Below, piece after piece: positions 8,664 to 17,333 of a DNA stretch of 64,000 bases. The stretch covers positions 310,001 to 374,000 of the forward strand of contig NZ_JARZAG010000002.1 in assembly GCF_029892155.1 (NCBI RefSeq), given 5' to 3'. The notes under the pieces were generated by a model. The model was not told where the DNA came from. It did no database searches and was given only the letters and a program-made list of their open reading frames with translations. Every line of letters begins with the position of its first letter. Position 1 is the stretch's first letter. Source of the DNA: Kitasatospora sp. GAS204B (GTDB lineage: Bacteria > Actinomycetota > Actinomycetes > Streptomycetales > Streptomycetaceae). The translations under genes and the position numbers were made by a program.

Positions 8664-9320
8664 GTGACGGCCATCCAGGAGGCCCAGGACCGCCCACGCG
8701 GCGCCCGGCTGCCGCGTAGCGCCCGCCGCGAGCAGTTGCTCGGAGCCGCGCAGGAGGTGTTCGTCGCACAGGGCTACCACGCCGCCGCGATGGACGACAT
8801 CGCCGAGCGCGCCGGGGTCAGCAAGCCGGTGCTCTACCAGCACTTCCCCGGCAAGCTGGAGCTCTACCTCGCGCTGCTCGACAAGCACTGCGACGCGCTG
8901 GTCGAGTCCACCCGCAACGCGCTGGACGCCACCACCGACAACAAGCAGCGGGTCGCGGCCACCATGCAGGCCTACTTCGACTACGTGGCCAGCGAGTCCG
9001 GCTCGTTCCGGCTGGTCTTCGAGTCCGACCTGACCAACGAGCCGGCCGTGCGCGAGCGGGTCGACCGGGCCGCCGACGTGAGCGCCACCCTGGTCAGCAA
9101 GGTGATCGCGGAGGACACCGACCTGCCCGAGGCGGAGGCCAAGCTGCTGGCCGCCGGCGTCTGCGGACTGGCCCAGATCACCGCCCGCTACTGGCTCTCG
9201 CAGGGTCGCGAGATCCCGCGCGAGGAGGCCGTGCGGCTGGTCGCCAGCCTGGCCTGGCGCGGCCTCAAGGGGTTCCCGATGCACCCGGGCGAAGGCGGCC
9301 AGCCGCCGGTCGCGGGCTGA
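8664..9320 (+). CDS. TetR/AcrR-family transcriptional regulator
   Basis: 218 residues. The start is the GTG at 8664, preceded by GAGGAGC; a longer TTG-started version from 8625 has no site. The N-terminal helix-turn-helix is at about 25-65, with MDDIAERAGVSKPVLYQHFPGK as the recognition region. The C-terminal domain is the all-helical ligand-binding/dimer domain. The family acts as ligand-released repressors, usually of adjacent divergent genes, here the alpha/beta hydrolase. No clear palindromic operator was found in the intergenic region by eye. The ligand is unknown. Confidence 0.9.
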   Translation: MTAIQEAQDRPRGARLPRSARREQLLGAAQEVFVAQGYHAAAMDDIAERAGVSKPVLYQHFPGKLELYLALLDKHCDALVESTRNALDATTDNKQRVAATMQAYFDYVASESGSFRLVFESDLTNEPAVRERVDRAADVSATLVSKVIAEDTDLPEAEAKLLAAGVCGLAQITARYWLSQGREIPREEAVRLVASLAWRGLKGFPMHPGEGGQPPVAG

Positions 9321-9453
9321 TCGGCCAACTGATCCACCTGGCAGCCGTGCCGTTGCTCTAAGGTGAAGCCGTACGGCACGGCAGCCGAGGACTCCGGTTC
9401 GGACGACCCGGCGATCGTGCGTGGCTGGCATGAACCCCGGAGGGACGGAAGCC

Positions 9454-9681
9454 GTGGAGGTCAAGATCGGCGTGCAGAATGCGCCGCGAGAGATCGTCAT
9501 CGAGAGCCCGCAGACCGCTGATGAGGTGGAGAACGCGGTCGCCAAGGCGCTGGACGGCACTTCGAAGCTCTTCTCGCTGACCGACGAGCACGGCCGCCGC
9601 ATCATCGTCCCGGCCGAGCGGTTGGCGTACGTCGAGATCGGCGAGCAGGCCGCGCGCAAGGTCGGCTTCGGCACCATCTGA
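9454..9681 (+). CDS. DUF3107 domain-containing protein
   Basis: A 75-residue protein starting at GTG 9454, placed by the GGAGGG ribosome binding site about eight bases upstream and by the conserved start VEVKIGVQNAPREI. The whole protein is one DUF3107 domain, a small actinobacterial family of unknown function that typically sits next to a TetR regulator and a DEAD-box helicase, as here. It has no membrane segment or cysteines. It is followed directly by a strong terminator. Confidence 0.88.
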   Translation: MEVKIGVQNAPREIVIESPQTADEVENAVAKALDGTSKLFSLTDEHGRRIIVPAERLAYVEIGEQAARKVGFGTI

Positions 9682-9714
9682 GCGACCGGCACAGCGGACA
9701 GCTGAGGGCTTCAC

Positions 9715-9755
9715 CACACTGCCCGCCACTCCCTTGGGGAGTGGCGGGCAGTGTG
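9715..9755 (+). terminator. Intrinsic terminator after the DUF3107 gene
   Basis: A 19-bp perfect stem (CACACTGCCCGCCACTCCC and its complement) with a TTG loop lies 34 bases after the stop. It has no U-tract, as is common in streptomycetes. Confidence 0.85.
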
Positions 9756-9841
9756 ATTGGATCAGCGCAGCCGGGGGTATGGGTGGGCCACTGCGGTCCC
9801 CCCACCGCGATCCGCCCCAAGTCCTTCCCCCGGAGGCCGCC

Positions 9842-10132
9842 GTGCCGCTGCCCGTCGAAGCCGTCGTCTTCGCGCTGATCGGCCTGCTGGCCGGGGCTGT
9901 GGCCCTCTTCGCGGTCCCGGAGTACTTCCCGATGGCGCGCGGCCTGACCATCGGCACCGCACTGGTCTCCGCCCTCCTCAGCGGTCTGGTCTCGCGCTTC
10001 ACCCTGGCCGGGGACCTGGCGGAGACACTGGCGGCGACGGTGATCTGCACCGCGCTGCTCACCTCGGTGCTGGCCCGCCCCGACCTGGCCGCCCGGCGCG
10101 GCAGCCACCGGCGCCGGCGGCACGCCGCGTAG
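9842..10132 (+). CDS. Small integral membrane protein, function unknown
   Basis: 96 residues from GTG 9842, with a GGAGG ribosome binding site about five bases upstream. Three hydrophobic segments (about 3-22, 30-50, 58-78) are followed by an Arg/His-rich cytosolic tail (RRGSHRRRRHAA). I recognise no domain. The terminator before it separates it from the DUF3107 gene, so it probably has its own promoter in the short gap. Confidence 0.7.
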   Translation: MPLPVEAVVFALIGLLAGAVALFAVPEYFPMARGLTIGTALVSALLSGLVSRFTLAGDLAETLAATVICTALLTSVLARPDLAARRGSHRRRRHAA

Positions 10133-10165
10133 CTCCGGAGAGCGGCCAGGGCCTGCGGAGCGGCC

Positions 10166-10888
10166 CTAGGAGGCCAGCCCGAGCGCGCTCATCCGCTTGG
10201 TGTGCGCCTCGGTGATCCGGTTGAACATCTTGCCGACCTCGACCAGGTCGAACCCGCGCACCTCGGCGCCGCCGACCAGCAGGTTCGAGAGTGCGTCGCG
10301 CTCGGCCACCACCCGCTGCGCCTGGCTGAGCGCCTCGCCCATCAGCCGCCGGCCCCAGAGCGCGAGCCGGCCGCCGACCCGCGGGTTCTCCTCGATCGCC
10401 TGCCGCACCTTGTCCACCGCGAACTGCGCGTGCCCCGTGTCGCTCATCACCCCCAGCACCAGGTCCCGGGTGTCGTCGTCCAGCCGGACCGCCACCTCGC
10501 GGTAGAAGTCGGTCGCGATCGAGTCGCCGACGTACGCCTTGACCAGGCCTTCCAGCCAGTCCGAGGGCGCGGTGACCCGGTGGAAGTTCTCCAGCGGCTC
10601 GACGAACGGGGTCATCGACTCGGTCGGGTCGGCGCCGATCTCGGCCAGCCGGTCGTGCAGCAGCTGGTAGTGCGCGAACTCGGCCGAGGCCATCCGGGCC
10701 AGCGCGGCCTTGTCGGCCAGTCCGGGGGCGAGCTTGGCGTCGTCGGCGAGCCGCTCGAACGCGCTCAGCTCGCCGTAGGCCAGTGCGCCCAGCAGGTCGA
10801 GCACCGCGGCGCGGTAGTCGGGGTCCGCCGAGCAGGTCGTCCAGTCACCGATCGAGCCGACCTGGCCGGCCTCGCCTTGAGTCTCCAT
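10166..10888 (-). CDS. Ferritin-like (MiaE-like) diiron-fold protein
   Basis: 240 residues from the ATG at 10888 (METQGEAGQ); the frame runs further upstream but into non-coding-looking sequence. It is all-helical with spaced carboxylate/His positions, e.g. GALAYGELSAFERL, SAEFAHYQLLHDRL and FYREVAVRLDDDTRD. This pattern matches the ferritin-like/tRNA-(ms2io6A)-hydroxylase-like actinobacterial family. A di-metal centre is plausible but I cannot assign all ligands. It is divergent from the DEAD-box helicase leader. The ribosome binding site is weak (GAG about 11 bases upstream). Confidence 0.75.
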   Translation of the reverse strand: METQGEAGQVGSIGDWTTCSADPDYRAAVLDLLGALAYGELSAFERLADDAKLAPGLADKAALARMASAEFAHYQLLHDRLAEIGADPTESMTPFVEPLENFHRVTAPSDWLEGLVKAYVGDSIATDFYREVAVRLDDDTRDLVLGVMSDTGHAQFAVDKVRQAIEENPRVGGRLALWGRRLMGEALSQAQRVVAERDALSNLLVGGAEVRGFDLVEVGKMFNRITEAHTKRMSALGLAS

Positions 10889-11397
10889 AGACCCAAACTC
10901 TAGACCGCCGCGCGGGGCGCACCGAGCGCTGGTCAGCGGCCATGTCAGACGCGTCACGTGTTCGAGTCGGCGGCTGACGGTACAGTGGTGCAGAGACCCG
11001 TATACCCGCACGGTGCGCAAGCCGCGCGGGTTCGCCTCGTCCGGAGGATTCCGGCACGCGGCGCCCGGGGACTCACGTACGCGGATGCCCGGTCGGAGAC
11101 CCGATCGGCTCCGACCTTGGCTTGGACCCCAAGCCAGGCACCGCATCAGTGGCCGAGCGAGGGCCGCCGCGGACCGCGCCGCAGGGCGCTGGTCCCGCGC
11201 CGGACCCCTCACGGGACCTTTCCCCGCGCCACGGGACGCCGCGGCCCAGCCAGGGCCGGCCTCCCGGACGCCGCAGGGACCGGCGCGGTCGTGCACGACC
11301 TCGCGAGCTCGCGACCAGGCCCACCGGGCCGGGACGCGGCCGCGCGGCTGCCCGCCGTCCTCTCGCCCTCGGCCCGCCACACGGAAGAGGCAGCACC
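10889..11397 (+). promoter_or_regulatory. Long structured 5' region of the DEAD-box helicase gene
   Basis: About 510 bp with no supported gene. A TACAGT box at 10981-10986 could be a -10 element, giving a leader of roughly 400 nt. Two consecutive hairpins lie inside it: GGTCGGAG (11091-11098) with CTCCGACC (11109-11116), then TGGCTTGG (11118-11125) with CCAAGCCA (11129-11136). The frame upstream of the proposed start is Pro/Arg-rich and unlike real protein. A structured leader would fit autoregulation of an RNA helicase; this is inference. Confidence 0.45.
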
Positions 11398-13923
11398 CTG
11401 TCCACCACGACCGAACCCACGAAGACCACGTTCCGCGAACTCGGCATCCTCCCGGAGACCGCCGAGGCGCTCGAAGCGGTCGGCATCGTCCACCCGTTCC
11501 CGATCCAGGAGATGACCCTCCCGGTCGCGCTGACCGGGCACGACGTCATCGGCCAGGCCAAGACCGGCACCGGGAAGACCCTGGGCTTCGGCCTGCCGCT
11601 GATCGAGCGCGCCATCGTGCGCGCCGACGTCGACGCCGGCCGCGCCACCGAGGCGCAGCTCTGCGACAGCCCGCAGGCGCTGATCGTGGTCCCCACCCGC
11701 GAGCTGTGCACCCAGGTCACCAACGACCTGCAGACGGCCGGCAAGGTCCGCAACGTCCGCGTGCTGGCCATCTACGGTGGCCGGGCCTACGAGCCGCAGG
11801 TGGAGGCGCTGAAGAAGGGCGTCGACATCGTGGTCGGCACCCCGGGCCGCCTGCTCGACCTGGCCGGGCAGAAGAAGCTCGACCTCTCCAAGGTCCGCGC
11901 GCTGGTGCTGGACGAGGCCGACGAGATGCTCGACCTGGGCTTCCTGCCCGACGTCGAGAAGATCATCACCATGCTGCCCGCCAAGCGGCAGACCCTGCTC
12001 TTCTCGGCCACCATGCCGGGACAGGTGATCAGCCTGGCCCGCCGCTACATGAGCCAGCCGACCCACATCCGCGCCGCCGCGCCGGACGACAGCGGCCACA
12101 CCGTGGCCAACACCACCCAGCACATCTTCCGGGCGCACTCGCTCGACAAGGTCGAGCTGGTCTCGCGCATCCTGCAGGCCGACGGCCGCGGCCTGGCGAT
12201 GATCTTCTGCCGCACCAAGCGGACCGCGGCGGACGTCTCCGACCAGCTGACGCAGCGCGGCTTCGCGGCCGGCGCCGTGCACGGCGACCTCGGCCAGGGC
12301 GCGCGCGAGCAGGCCCTGCGGGCGTTCCGCAGCGGCAAGGTCGACGTGCTCGTCTGCACCGACGTCGCGGCCCGCGGCATCGACGTCGAGGGTGTCACGC
12401 ACGTCGTCAACTACCAGTGCCCCGAAGACGAGAAGACCTACCTGCACCGGATCGGCCGCACCGGCCGGGCCGGTGCCTCGGGCACCGCGGTCACGCTGGT
12501 GGACTGGGACGACATCCCGCGCTGGCAGCTCATCAACAAGGCGCTGGAGCTGGGCTTCGGCGAGCCGGAGGAGACCTACTCGACGTCTCCGCACCTGTAC
12601 GAGCTGCTGAACATCGCGCCGGGCACCAAGGGCGTGCTGCCGCGGGCCGAACGGACCCGGGCCGGACTGGCCGCCGAGGAGGTCGAGGACCTCGGCGAGA
12701 CCGGCGGCCGCGGCTCGCGCACCGGCGGCCGGGGCGAGCGCCCGCGCGGCGGGCGCGGCGGCTCGGACCGCCCCGAGCGGACCGAGCGCAACGACCGCAC
12801 GGACCGCTCCGGCGGGCGGCGCGGCGGAGCGGGCGAGCAGCAGCAGCAGGCGAGCGAGGAGCGGCCGGCCCGCGCACCGCGCAACCGGCGGCGCACCCGC
12901 GGCGGTTCCACGCTGAACGGTGCGGCCGAGGGGGCGGCCACGCCGCTGACGTCAGCCGCCGAGACCACTGCCGTGGCGCAGGGGCCGGCGTCGCCCGCGG
13001 GTCCCGCGGCGGACGGCGACAGCACGGCGCCACGGCGTCGTCGACGTCGCTCGCGCGGCAACGCTTCGGGCGAGGCCGCACCGGTGCGGGCCGCGGTCGA
13101 GGCTCCGGTCGAGACCGCGGCACCGGTTGCCGAGGCGCCGGCCGCGGTCGTCGAGGCGCCGGTGGCCGCTGCGGTGCTGCCGAGCCAGCCGGCCGCGCCG
13201 GCTGCGGAGAGCACCGCTCCGGTGGCGAAGAAGGCCACCCGGACCCGCAAGACGGCGGCCAAGAAGGCCGTCGCCGAGCCGGTCGCCGCCGAGGCTGCGG
13301 CCGAGGTCGCGGCTGCGGCCCCGGTCGAGGTCGCGGTCTCGGTCGAGGTCGAGCAGCCGGTCAAGAAGGCGGCCGCGAAGAAGACGGCCACCCGGAAGAC
13401 GGCGGCCAAGAAGACCGTGGCCGAGCCGGTCGCCGCCGAGGTCGCGCCCGCCGAGGAGGCCCCGGCCGCCGAGGAGGTCAAGCCCCGCAAGCGCGCCACC
13501 AAGAAGGCCACCGCCGAAGCGGTCGCCCCCGAGGTCGCGCCCACCGAGGACGCCCCGGCCGCCAAGCCGCGCAAGCGCACCACCAAAAAGGTCACCACCG
13601 AGGAGGCCCCGGCCGCCGAGGAGACCAAGCCGCGCAAGCGCGCCACCAAGAAGGTCACCACCGAGGAGGCCCCGGCCGCCGAGGAGACCAAGCCCCGCAA
13701 GCGCACCACCAAGAAGGCCACCGCCGAAGCGGTCGCCACCGAGGTCGCGCCCACCGAGGACGCCCCCGCCGCGGTGAAGAAGGCGACCACCCGGAAGACG
13801 GCGGCCAAGAAGGCCGTCGCCAAGGCCCCGGCCGCCGAGGTCGCGGAGGTCGCGGAATCCGCCGAGGCGGTCCCCGCCCCGCGCCGTCGCACCCGGAAGG
13901 CCGCCGCTCCGGCGACCGACTGA
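11398..13923 (+). CDS. DEAD-box ATP-dependent RNA helicase with histone-H1-like tail
   Basis: The helicase core starts almost at residue 1. Q-motif region PFPIQ is at 33-37, motif I AKTGTGKT 54-61, motif II DEAD 172-175, motif III SAT 203-205 and motif VI HRIGRTGR 350-357. It should unwind or remodel RNA (ribosome assembly, mRNA decay, cold response). Residues about 430-510 are RG-rich (RNA-binding). About 560-840 is a low-complexity Ala/Lys tail with RKTAAKK and KPRKR repeats resembling the C-terminal tail of HupS/histone H1-like proteins. The start is unusual: the only well-placed ribosome binding site (GGAAGAGG, 11383-11390) precedes CTG at 11398. The alternatives are TTG 11122 and GTG 11149, which would add implausible sequence. 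Confidence 0.9.
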   Translation: MSTTTEPTKTTFRELGILPETAEALEAVGIVHPFPIQEMTLPVALTGHDVIGQAKTGTGKTLGFGLPLIERAIVRADVDAGRATEAQLCDSPQALIVVPTRELCTQVTNDLQTAGKVRNVRVLAIYGGRAYEPQVEALKKGVDIVVGTPGRLLDLAGQKKLDLSKVRALVLDEADEMLDLGFLPDVEKIITMLPAKRQTLLFSATMPGQVISLARRYMSQPTHIRAAAPDDSGHTVANTTQHIFRAHSLDKVELVSRILQADGRGLAMIFCRTKRTAADVSDQLTQRGFAAGAVHGDLGQGAREQALRAFRSGKVDVLVCTDVAARGIDVEGVTHVVNYQCPEDEKTYLHRIGRTGRAGASGTAVTLVDWDDIPRWQLINKALELGFGEPEETYSTSPHLYELLNIAPGTKGVLPRAERTRAGLAAEEVEDLGETGGRGSRTGGRGERPRGGRGGSDRPERTERNDRTDRSGGRRGGAGEQQQQASEERPARAPRNRRRTRGGSTLNGAAEGAATPLTSAAETTAVAQGPASPAGPAADGDSTAPRRRRRRSRGNASGEAAPVRAAVEAPVETAAPVAEAPAAVVEAPVAAAVLPSQPAAPAAESTAPVAKKATRTRKTAAKKAVAEPVAAEAAAEVAAAAPVEVAVSVEVEQPVKKAAAKKTATRKTAAKKTVAEPVAAEVAPAEEAPAAEEVKPRKRATKKATAEAVAPEVAPTEDAPAAKPRKRTTKKVTTEEAPAAEETKPRKRATKKVTTEEAPAAEETKPRKRTTKKATAEAVATEVAPTEDAPAAVKKATTRKTAAKKAVAKAPAAEVAEVAESAEAVPAPRRRTRKAAAPATD
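13480..13752 (+). repeat. 63-bp tandem repeats in the helicase tail
   Basis: The KPRKR(A/T)TKK block recurs with starts at 13480, 13564, 13627 and 13690. The last three are exactly 63 bp (21 codons) apart and nearly identical at DNA level. They code for a basic KPRKR-TKK patch alternating with an acidic EEAPAAEE patch. Copy number is likely to vary between strains. Confidence 0.85.
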
Positions 13924-13946
13924 CGCGGCACCACCTGACGCGGTGT

Positions 13947-13980
13947 CGGGGCGGGCGGGCCGGCTGGCCCGCCCGCCCCG
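13947..13980 (+). terminator. Terminator of the helicase gene
   Basis: A 15-bp perfect GC stem (CGGGGCGGGCGGGCC and complement) with a four-base loop, then GCG and TTT. It lies 24 bases after the helicase stop. Confidence 0.85.
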
Positions 13981-14055
13981 CGCGTTTCCGGCCGACGGGC
14001 GACGCCCTATGCTCGGGACGGCTCCGCCGCCCGGCCGACCCAGGAGGACCTCGCG

Positions 14056-14937
14056 ATGAGCACGCCGCCCTTCCTCGACCTGCCCGCCTGCGCCGCCGCC
14101 GTGCGGTTGGCCACCACGCGTGGGGAGTTCGCCGTGTTGCGGGCCGAGCCGGCCGGGCCGGTGCGCGGCACGGTGCTGCTGGTGCCCGGGTTCACCGGCA
14201 GCAAGGAGGACTTCATCGGGCTGCTCGAACCCTTCTCCGACGCGGGCTTCCGAGCCGTCGGCTACGACCAGCGCGGCCAGTACGAGACCGGCGGGCCGGC
14301 CGACCAGGACGCCTACGCGCTGCCCGAGCTGGCCCTCGACCTGCTGGCGGTCACCGAGTCGCTGACCGCCGAGGGCGCCGGCCTGCCGCACCTGCTCGGG
14401 CACTCCTTCGGCGGCATGGTGGCGCGCGAGGCCGTGCTGGCCGCGCCGGCCCCGCTGCCGTGGGCCTCGCTGGTGCTGCTCTCCACCGGGCCCGGTCCGC
14501 TCGATCCGCCGGAGGCGGACCGGACCAGGATGCTGATGGACGCCCTGCCCGTGTGGGACCTGGAGACCATCTGGCAGGTCAAGCAGCAGATGGCGGCCGG
14601 CGAGGACGACTCCACCGAGGAACTGGCGCCCGAACTCTCCGAGTTCCTGCACCGGCGCTGGCTGGCCAACGTCCCGCAGGCGCTGCTGGCCATGGGCGAG
14701 CGGCTGGTCGGCCAGGCCGACCGCACCGACGAGCTGGCCGCGGTCCCGCTGCCCAAGCTCTACGTCTCCGGCGAGGCCGACTACGCCTGGCCCGTCGAGG
14801 AGCAGGCGCGCACCGCCGAGCGGCTGGGCAGCCGGCACGTCGTGGTGCCCGGCGCCGGGCACTCCCCGAACGCCGAGCAGCCGGACCGCACCGCAGCCGA
14901 GCTGCTCGCCTTCTGGTCCTCCGTCACCACCGGCTGA
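14056..14937 (+). CDS. Alpha/beta hydrolase
   Basis: 293 residues from ATG 14056, behind an AGGAGGA ribosome binding site. The hydrolase core shows the oxyanion strand LLVPGFTGSKED (41-52) and the nucleophile Ser117 in GHSFGG. The general acid is likely in SGEADYAWP and the base His in GAGHSPNAEQP near the C-terminus. It is cytosolic, with no signal peptide. It has its own transcription unit after the helicase terminator. The substrate cannot be assigned; the family ranges from lysophospholipase-like enzymes to esterases. Confidence 0.87.
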   Translation: MSTPPFLDLPACAAAVRLATTRGEFAVLRAEPAGPVRGTVLLVPGFTGSKEDFIGLLEPFSDAGFRAVGYDQRGQYETGGPADQDAYALPELALDLLAVTESLTAEGAGLPHLLGHSFGGMVAREAVLAAPAPLPWASLVLLSTGPGPLDPPEADRTRMLMDALPVWDLETIWQVKQQMAAGEDDSTEELAPELSEFLHRRWLANVPQALLAMGERLVGQADRTDELAAVPLPKLYVSGEADYAWPVEEQARTAERLGSRHVVVPGAGHSPNAEQPDRTAAELLAFWSSVTTG

Positions 14938-15287
14938 GCCCACCCCCGCCGGACACCACCCGGACCCGGGCGCCACGGCGCTCGAGCGGAAGTCATGGGT
15001 CAAAAATCCTTAGTTACGGTAATATTTGATTCAGACCGGGAATGAATGCCCCCGCCCGCGCGGTTGATCCACGACGGATGCCAGGCGAAACAACGACTTC
15101 ATCAGCGGGCAACCCCGGGGCAAACACCCGGCATCACGCTGGCGGACAGGGCTCACCGCCCGTCCGCCGACCCGGCAGGGAGACCGGCAGCGAGGGGGAC
15201 CCGATGACACCGACCGCCGTACCGCGACCGATGAGCACCACCCCACCACCGTCTCGGCAGCCGTCGAGGCCAGGAAAGGAGACGCCC
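14938..15287 (+). promoter_or_regulatory. 350-bp gap with an AT-rich island, probable promoter of the small downstream gene
   Basis: A conspicuous AT-rich patch (about 14998-15035, including TAATAT at 15020-15025) stands out from the GC-rich surroundings and is a plausible -10 region. No good -35 is seen. The rest is GC-rich leader without a supported gene; the in-frame extension of the next gene up to 15042 lacks a ribosome binding site. Confidence 0.4.
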
Positions 15288-15434
15288 ATGCGCTTCGAGA
15301 TCCTCCGACTGGACGACCCGCAGAGCTCCACCACCGATCGGCTGATCGCCGACGCGGAGACCGTCCGCCGCCTGGTGGAGGACGCCGCCCGCACCGGCGA
15401 GCGCCTCTACATCCGCCCGTGCCAGAGCACCTGA
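15288..15434 (+). CDS. Conserved 48-residue small protein
   Basis: The start is ATG 15288 with AAAGGAGA seven bases upstream. The product is 48 residues (MRFEILRLDD ... LYIRPCQST), compact and with no membrane segment. Its MRFEILRLDD start, an Asp/Ala helix and a closing ERLYIRP motif match, from memory, a small protein family common in streptomycetes with no known function. It has its own promoter-like region and a strong terminator, supporting a real gene. Confidence 0.75.
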   Translation: MRFEILRLDDPQSSTTDRLIADAETVRRLVEDAARTGERLYIRPCQST

Positions 15435-15472
15435 CCCCGCACCGGCCGCCCGCCCCGGCCGTTCGGATTCCT

Positions 15473-15508
15473 GACGCCCCGTCATCGATCGTTCGATGAC
15501 GGGGCGTC
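15473..15508 (+). terminator. Terminator after the 48-residue protein gene
   Basis: A 16-bp perfect stem (GACGCCCCGTCATCGA and complement) with a TCGT loop, 38 bases after the stop codon. Confidence 0.85.
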
Positions 15509-15693
15509 GGCGCTCTTGCCCGGCGCTCGCCGCACCCTGGCGCGCCCCGGTCGACGTTTGCCGTCGAGCGGCGCGGGACATCCGCTAGCGGGGGCCGCCG
15601 CCCCGGCTCGCCCGTCCAGGACACCCGGATGTGCAAGCCGACGCCCTCCGTACGGGTGATCGTCCTTGACGCGGCGGACCGGAGGGAGGAGCG

Positions 15694-16341
15694 TTGGCTG
15701 TCATGAGGGGCGAGCCGAGTTGCCCGAGGTGCGGCGGTCGGGTGCGTGCCCCCGGGCTCTTCTCCGACACCTGGCAGTGCGACACGCACGGAGCAGTCCA
15801 TCCGATGCAACCGGTGCTGCCGCCGAGCGTGGAGGCGCTGGGCGTCGCGGTGGCCCGCTCCCAGGTGCCGGTCTGGCTGCCCTGGCCGCTACCGGTCAAC
15901 TGGCTGTACACCGGCATCGGTCATGCCGGAGACGACGTGTCGGGCGCCCGCGCCACCGCCGTCGCCTGCTCGGGGCCCGCGCCGCTCGGCGGCTTCGGCG
16001 AGCTGGTCCTGGTGGCCGAGGAGCTGGGCGTCGGCCTCGGCGCGCGCTATGCCGGGCTGCCCGGCCCCGATCCGGGCGACGCCATCTCGCTGCACAAACC
16101 CGCCGACACCAAGCTGATGGCGGCCGGGCGCCCCACCCCGATGTGGCACGTCCAGGGTGTCCCCGACAACCGCGCGGTCTACGTCGGCGAGGCGCTGGGC
16201 CTCTGGCTCTGGGCGATCGCCTGGCCCGAGCAGTCCGCGCTGCTGATGTACGACGAGCTGGTCATCACCGATCTGCGGGACGCCGGCGCCGAGCTGGACC
16301 TGCTGCCCTGCGGAGCCCTCTCGCCGAGGCTGCTGGGCTGA
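15694..16341 (+). CDS. DUF6758 family protein with N-terminal zinc ribbon
   Basis: 215 residues from TTG 15694, eight bases after a GGAGG motif; an ATG three codons later (15703) is an equally possible start. The N-terminus holds a zinc-ribbon-like CPRCGG ... CDTHG motif. The rest is a conserved streptomycete domain with Trp-rich stretches (VPVWLPWPLPVNWLYTG) and no signal peptide. The function is unknown. It stands just upstream of the PHP-domain gene on the same strand (124-bp gap). Confidence 0.82.
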   Translation: MAVMRGEPSCPRCGGRVRAPGLFSDTWQCDTHGAVHPMQPVLPPSVEALGVAVARSQVPVWLPWPLPVNWLYTGIGHAGDDVSGARATAVACSGPAPLGGFGELVLVAEELGVGLGARYAGLPGPDPGDAISLHKPADTKLMAAGRPTPMWHVQGVPDNRAVYVGEALGLWLWAIAWPEQSALLMYDELVITDLRDAGAELDLLPCGALSPRLLG

Positions 16342-16465
16342 GCCGCGGCTCGCCCAGCCACTGCGGCCGGCCCTCCGGTCGGCCCGTCCGATCAGCCGTT
16401 CCGGTCGACCGGTCACGCTGGCTATTCTGGGCTGCTCCAGTCCGTCGGCACCTTGGAGTCCGCCC

Positions 16466-17326
16466 GTGCGCATCGACCTGCACGCCCACAGCAACGCCTC
16501 CGACGGGACCGACACCCCGGCCGAGCTGGTGGCCGCGGCCGTCGCGGCCGGACTCGACGTGGTCGCGCTGACCGACCACGACACCATCTCCGGCTACCCG
16601 GCGGCGATCGCGGCCGTCCAGGCGCTGCCCGCCGGCCGGCGGCTGACCCTGGTGCCGGGCGCCGAACTCTCCTGCCGGGTCGACGGGATCAGCATGCACC
16701 TGCTGGCCTACCTGTTCGACCCCGAGGAGCCCGCCTTCGCCCAGGAGCGCGAGCTGACCCGCACCGACCGGTTCCGGCGCGCCCGGCTGGTGGTCGAGCG
16801 CTGCCAGGAGCTGGGCGCACCGATCACCTGGGAGCAGGTCGAGCGGATCGCCCAGGCAGGCTCGGTGGGCCGGCCGCACATCGCCAGCGCGCTGGTCGAG
16901 GCCGGCGTGGTGGCCACCGTCTCGGACGCCTTCAGCTCCGACTGGCTGGCCGACCGCGGCCGGGCCGACGTGCCGAAGCACGAGACCGACCCGTTCGAGG
17001 CGGTCAAGCTGGTCCGGGCGGCCGGCGGGGTGCCGGTCTTCGCCCACCCCGGCGCCGTCAAGCGCGGCCGCACCGTCTCCGACCAGGTGATCGGCGAGCT
17101 CGCGGCAGCCGGGCTCGGCGGCCTGGAGGTGGACCACATCGACCACGACGAGCCGACCCGGGCCCGGCTGCGCGCGCTGGCCGCCGAGCTCGGCCTGTTC
17201 ACCACCGGATCCAGCGACTACCACGGCTCGCGCAAGACGGTGCGGCTCGGCGAGTTCACCACCGCGCCGCAGGACTACCAGGCGCTGCTCGACCAGGCCA
17301 CCGGCGCCCGGCCGATCGTCGGCTGA
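16466..17326 (+). CDS. PHP domain metal-dependent phosphoesterase
   Basis: 286 residues from GTG 16466, with a GGAG ribosome binding site. The PHP metal-binding motifs are intact: DLHAHSNASDG at the N-terminus, LTDHDT, a central cluster ending PGAEL, FAHPG, and the C-terminal TTGSSDYHG. This matches the YciV/TrpH branch, which hydrolyses 3',5'-nucleotide bisphosphates or the ends of small RNAs using a trinuclear metal site. The assignment as nuclease/phosphatase rather than histidinol phosphatase rests on that similarity. Confidence 0.88.
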   Translation: MRIDLHAHSNASDGTDTPAELVAAAVAAGLDVVALTDHDTISGYPAAIAAVQALPAGRRLTLVPGAELSCRVDGISMHLLAYLFDPEEPAFAQERELTRTDRFRRARLVVERCQELGAPITWEQVERIAQAGSVGRPHIASALVEAGVVATVSDAFSSDWLADRGRADVPKHETDPFEAVKLVRAAGGVPVFAHPGAVKRGRTVSDQVIGELAAAGLGGLEVDHIDHDEPTRARLRALAAELGLFTTGSSDYHGSRKTVRLGEFTTAPQDYQALLDQATGARPIVG

Positions 17327-17333
17327 CGGCCGG

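Noticed and set aside
11013..15029. Very long open frame (over 1300 codons) running through helicase and hydrolase genes
   Set aside because: A frame-shadow of the GC-rich helicase and hydrolase genes; the translation is Arg/Gly/Pro-rich without domains.
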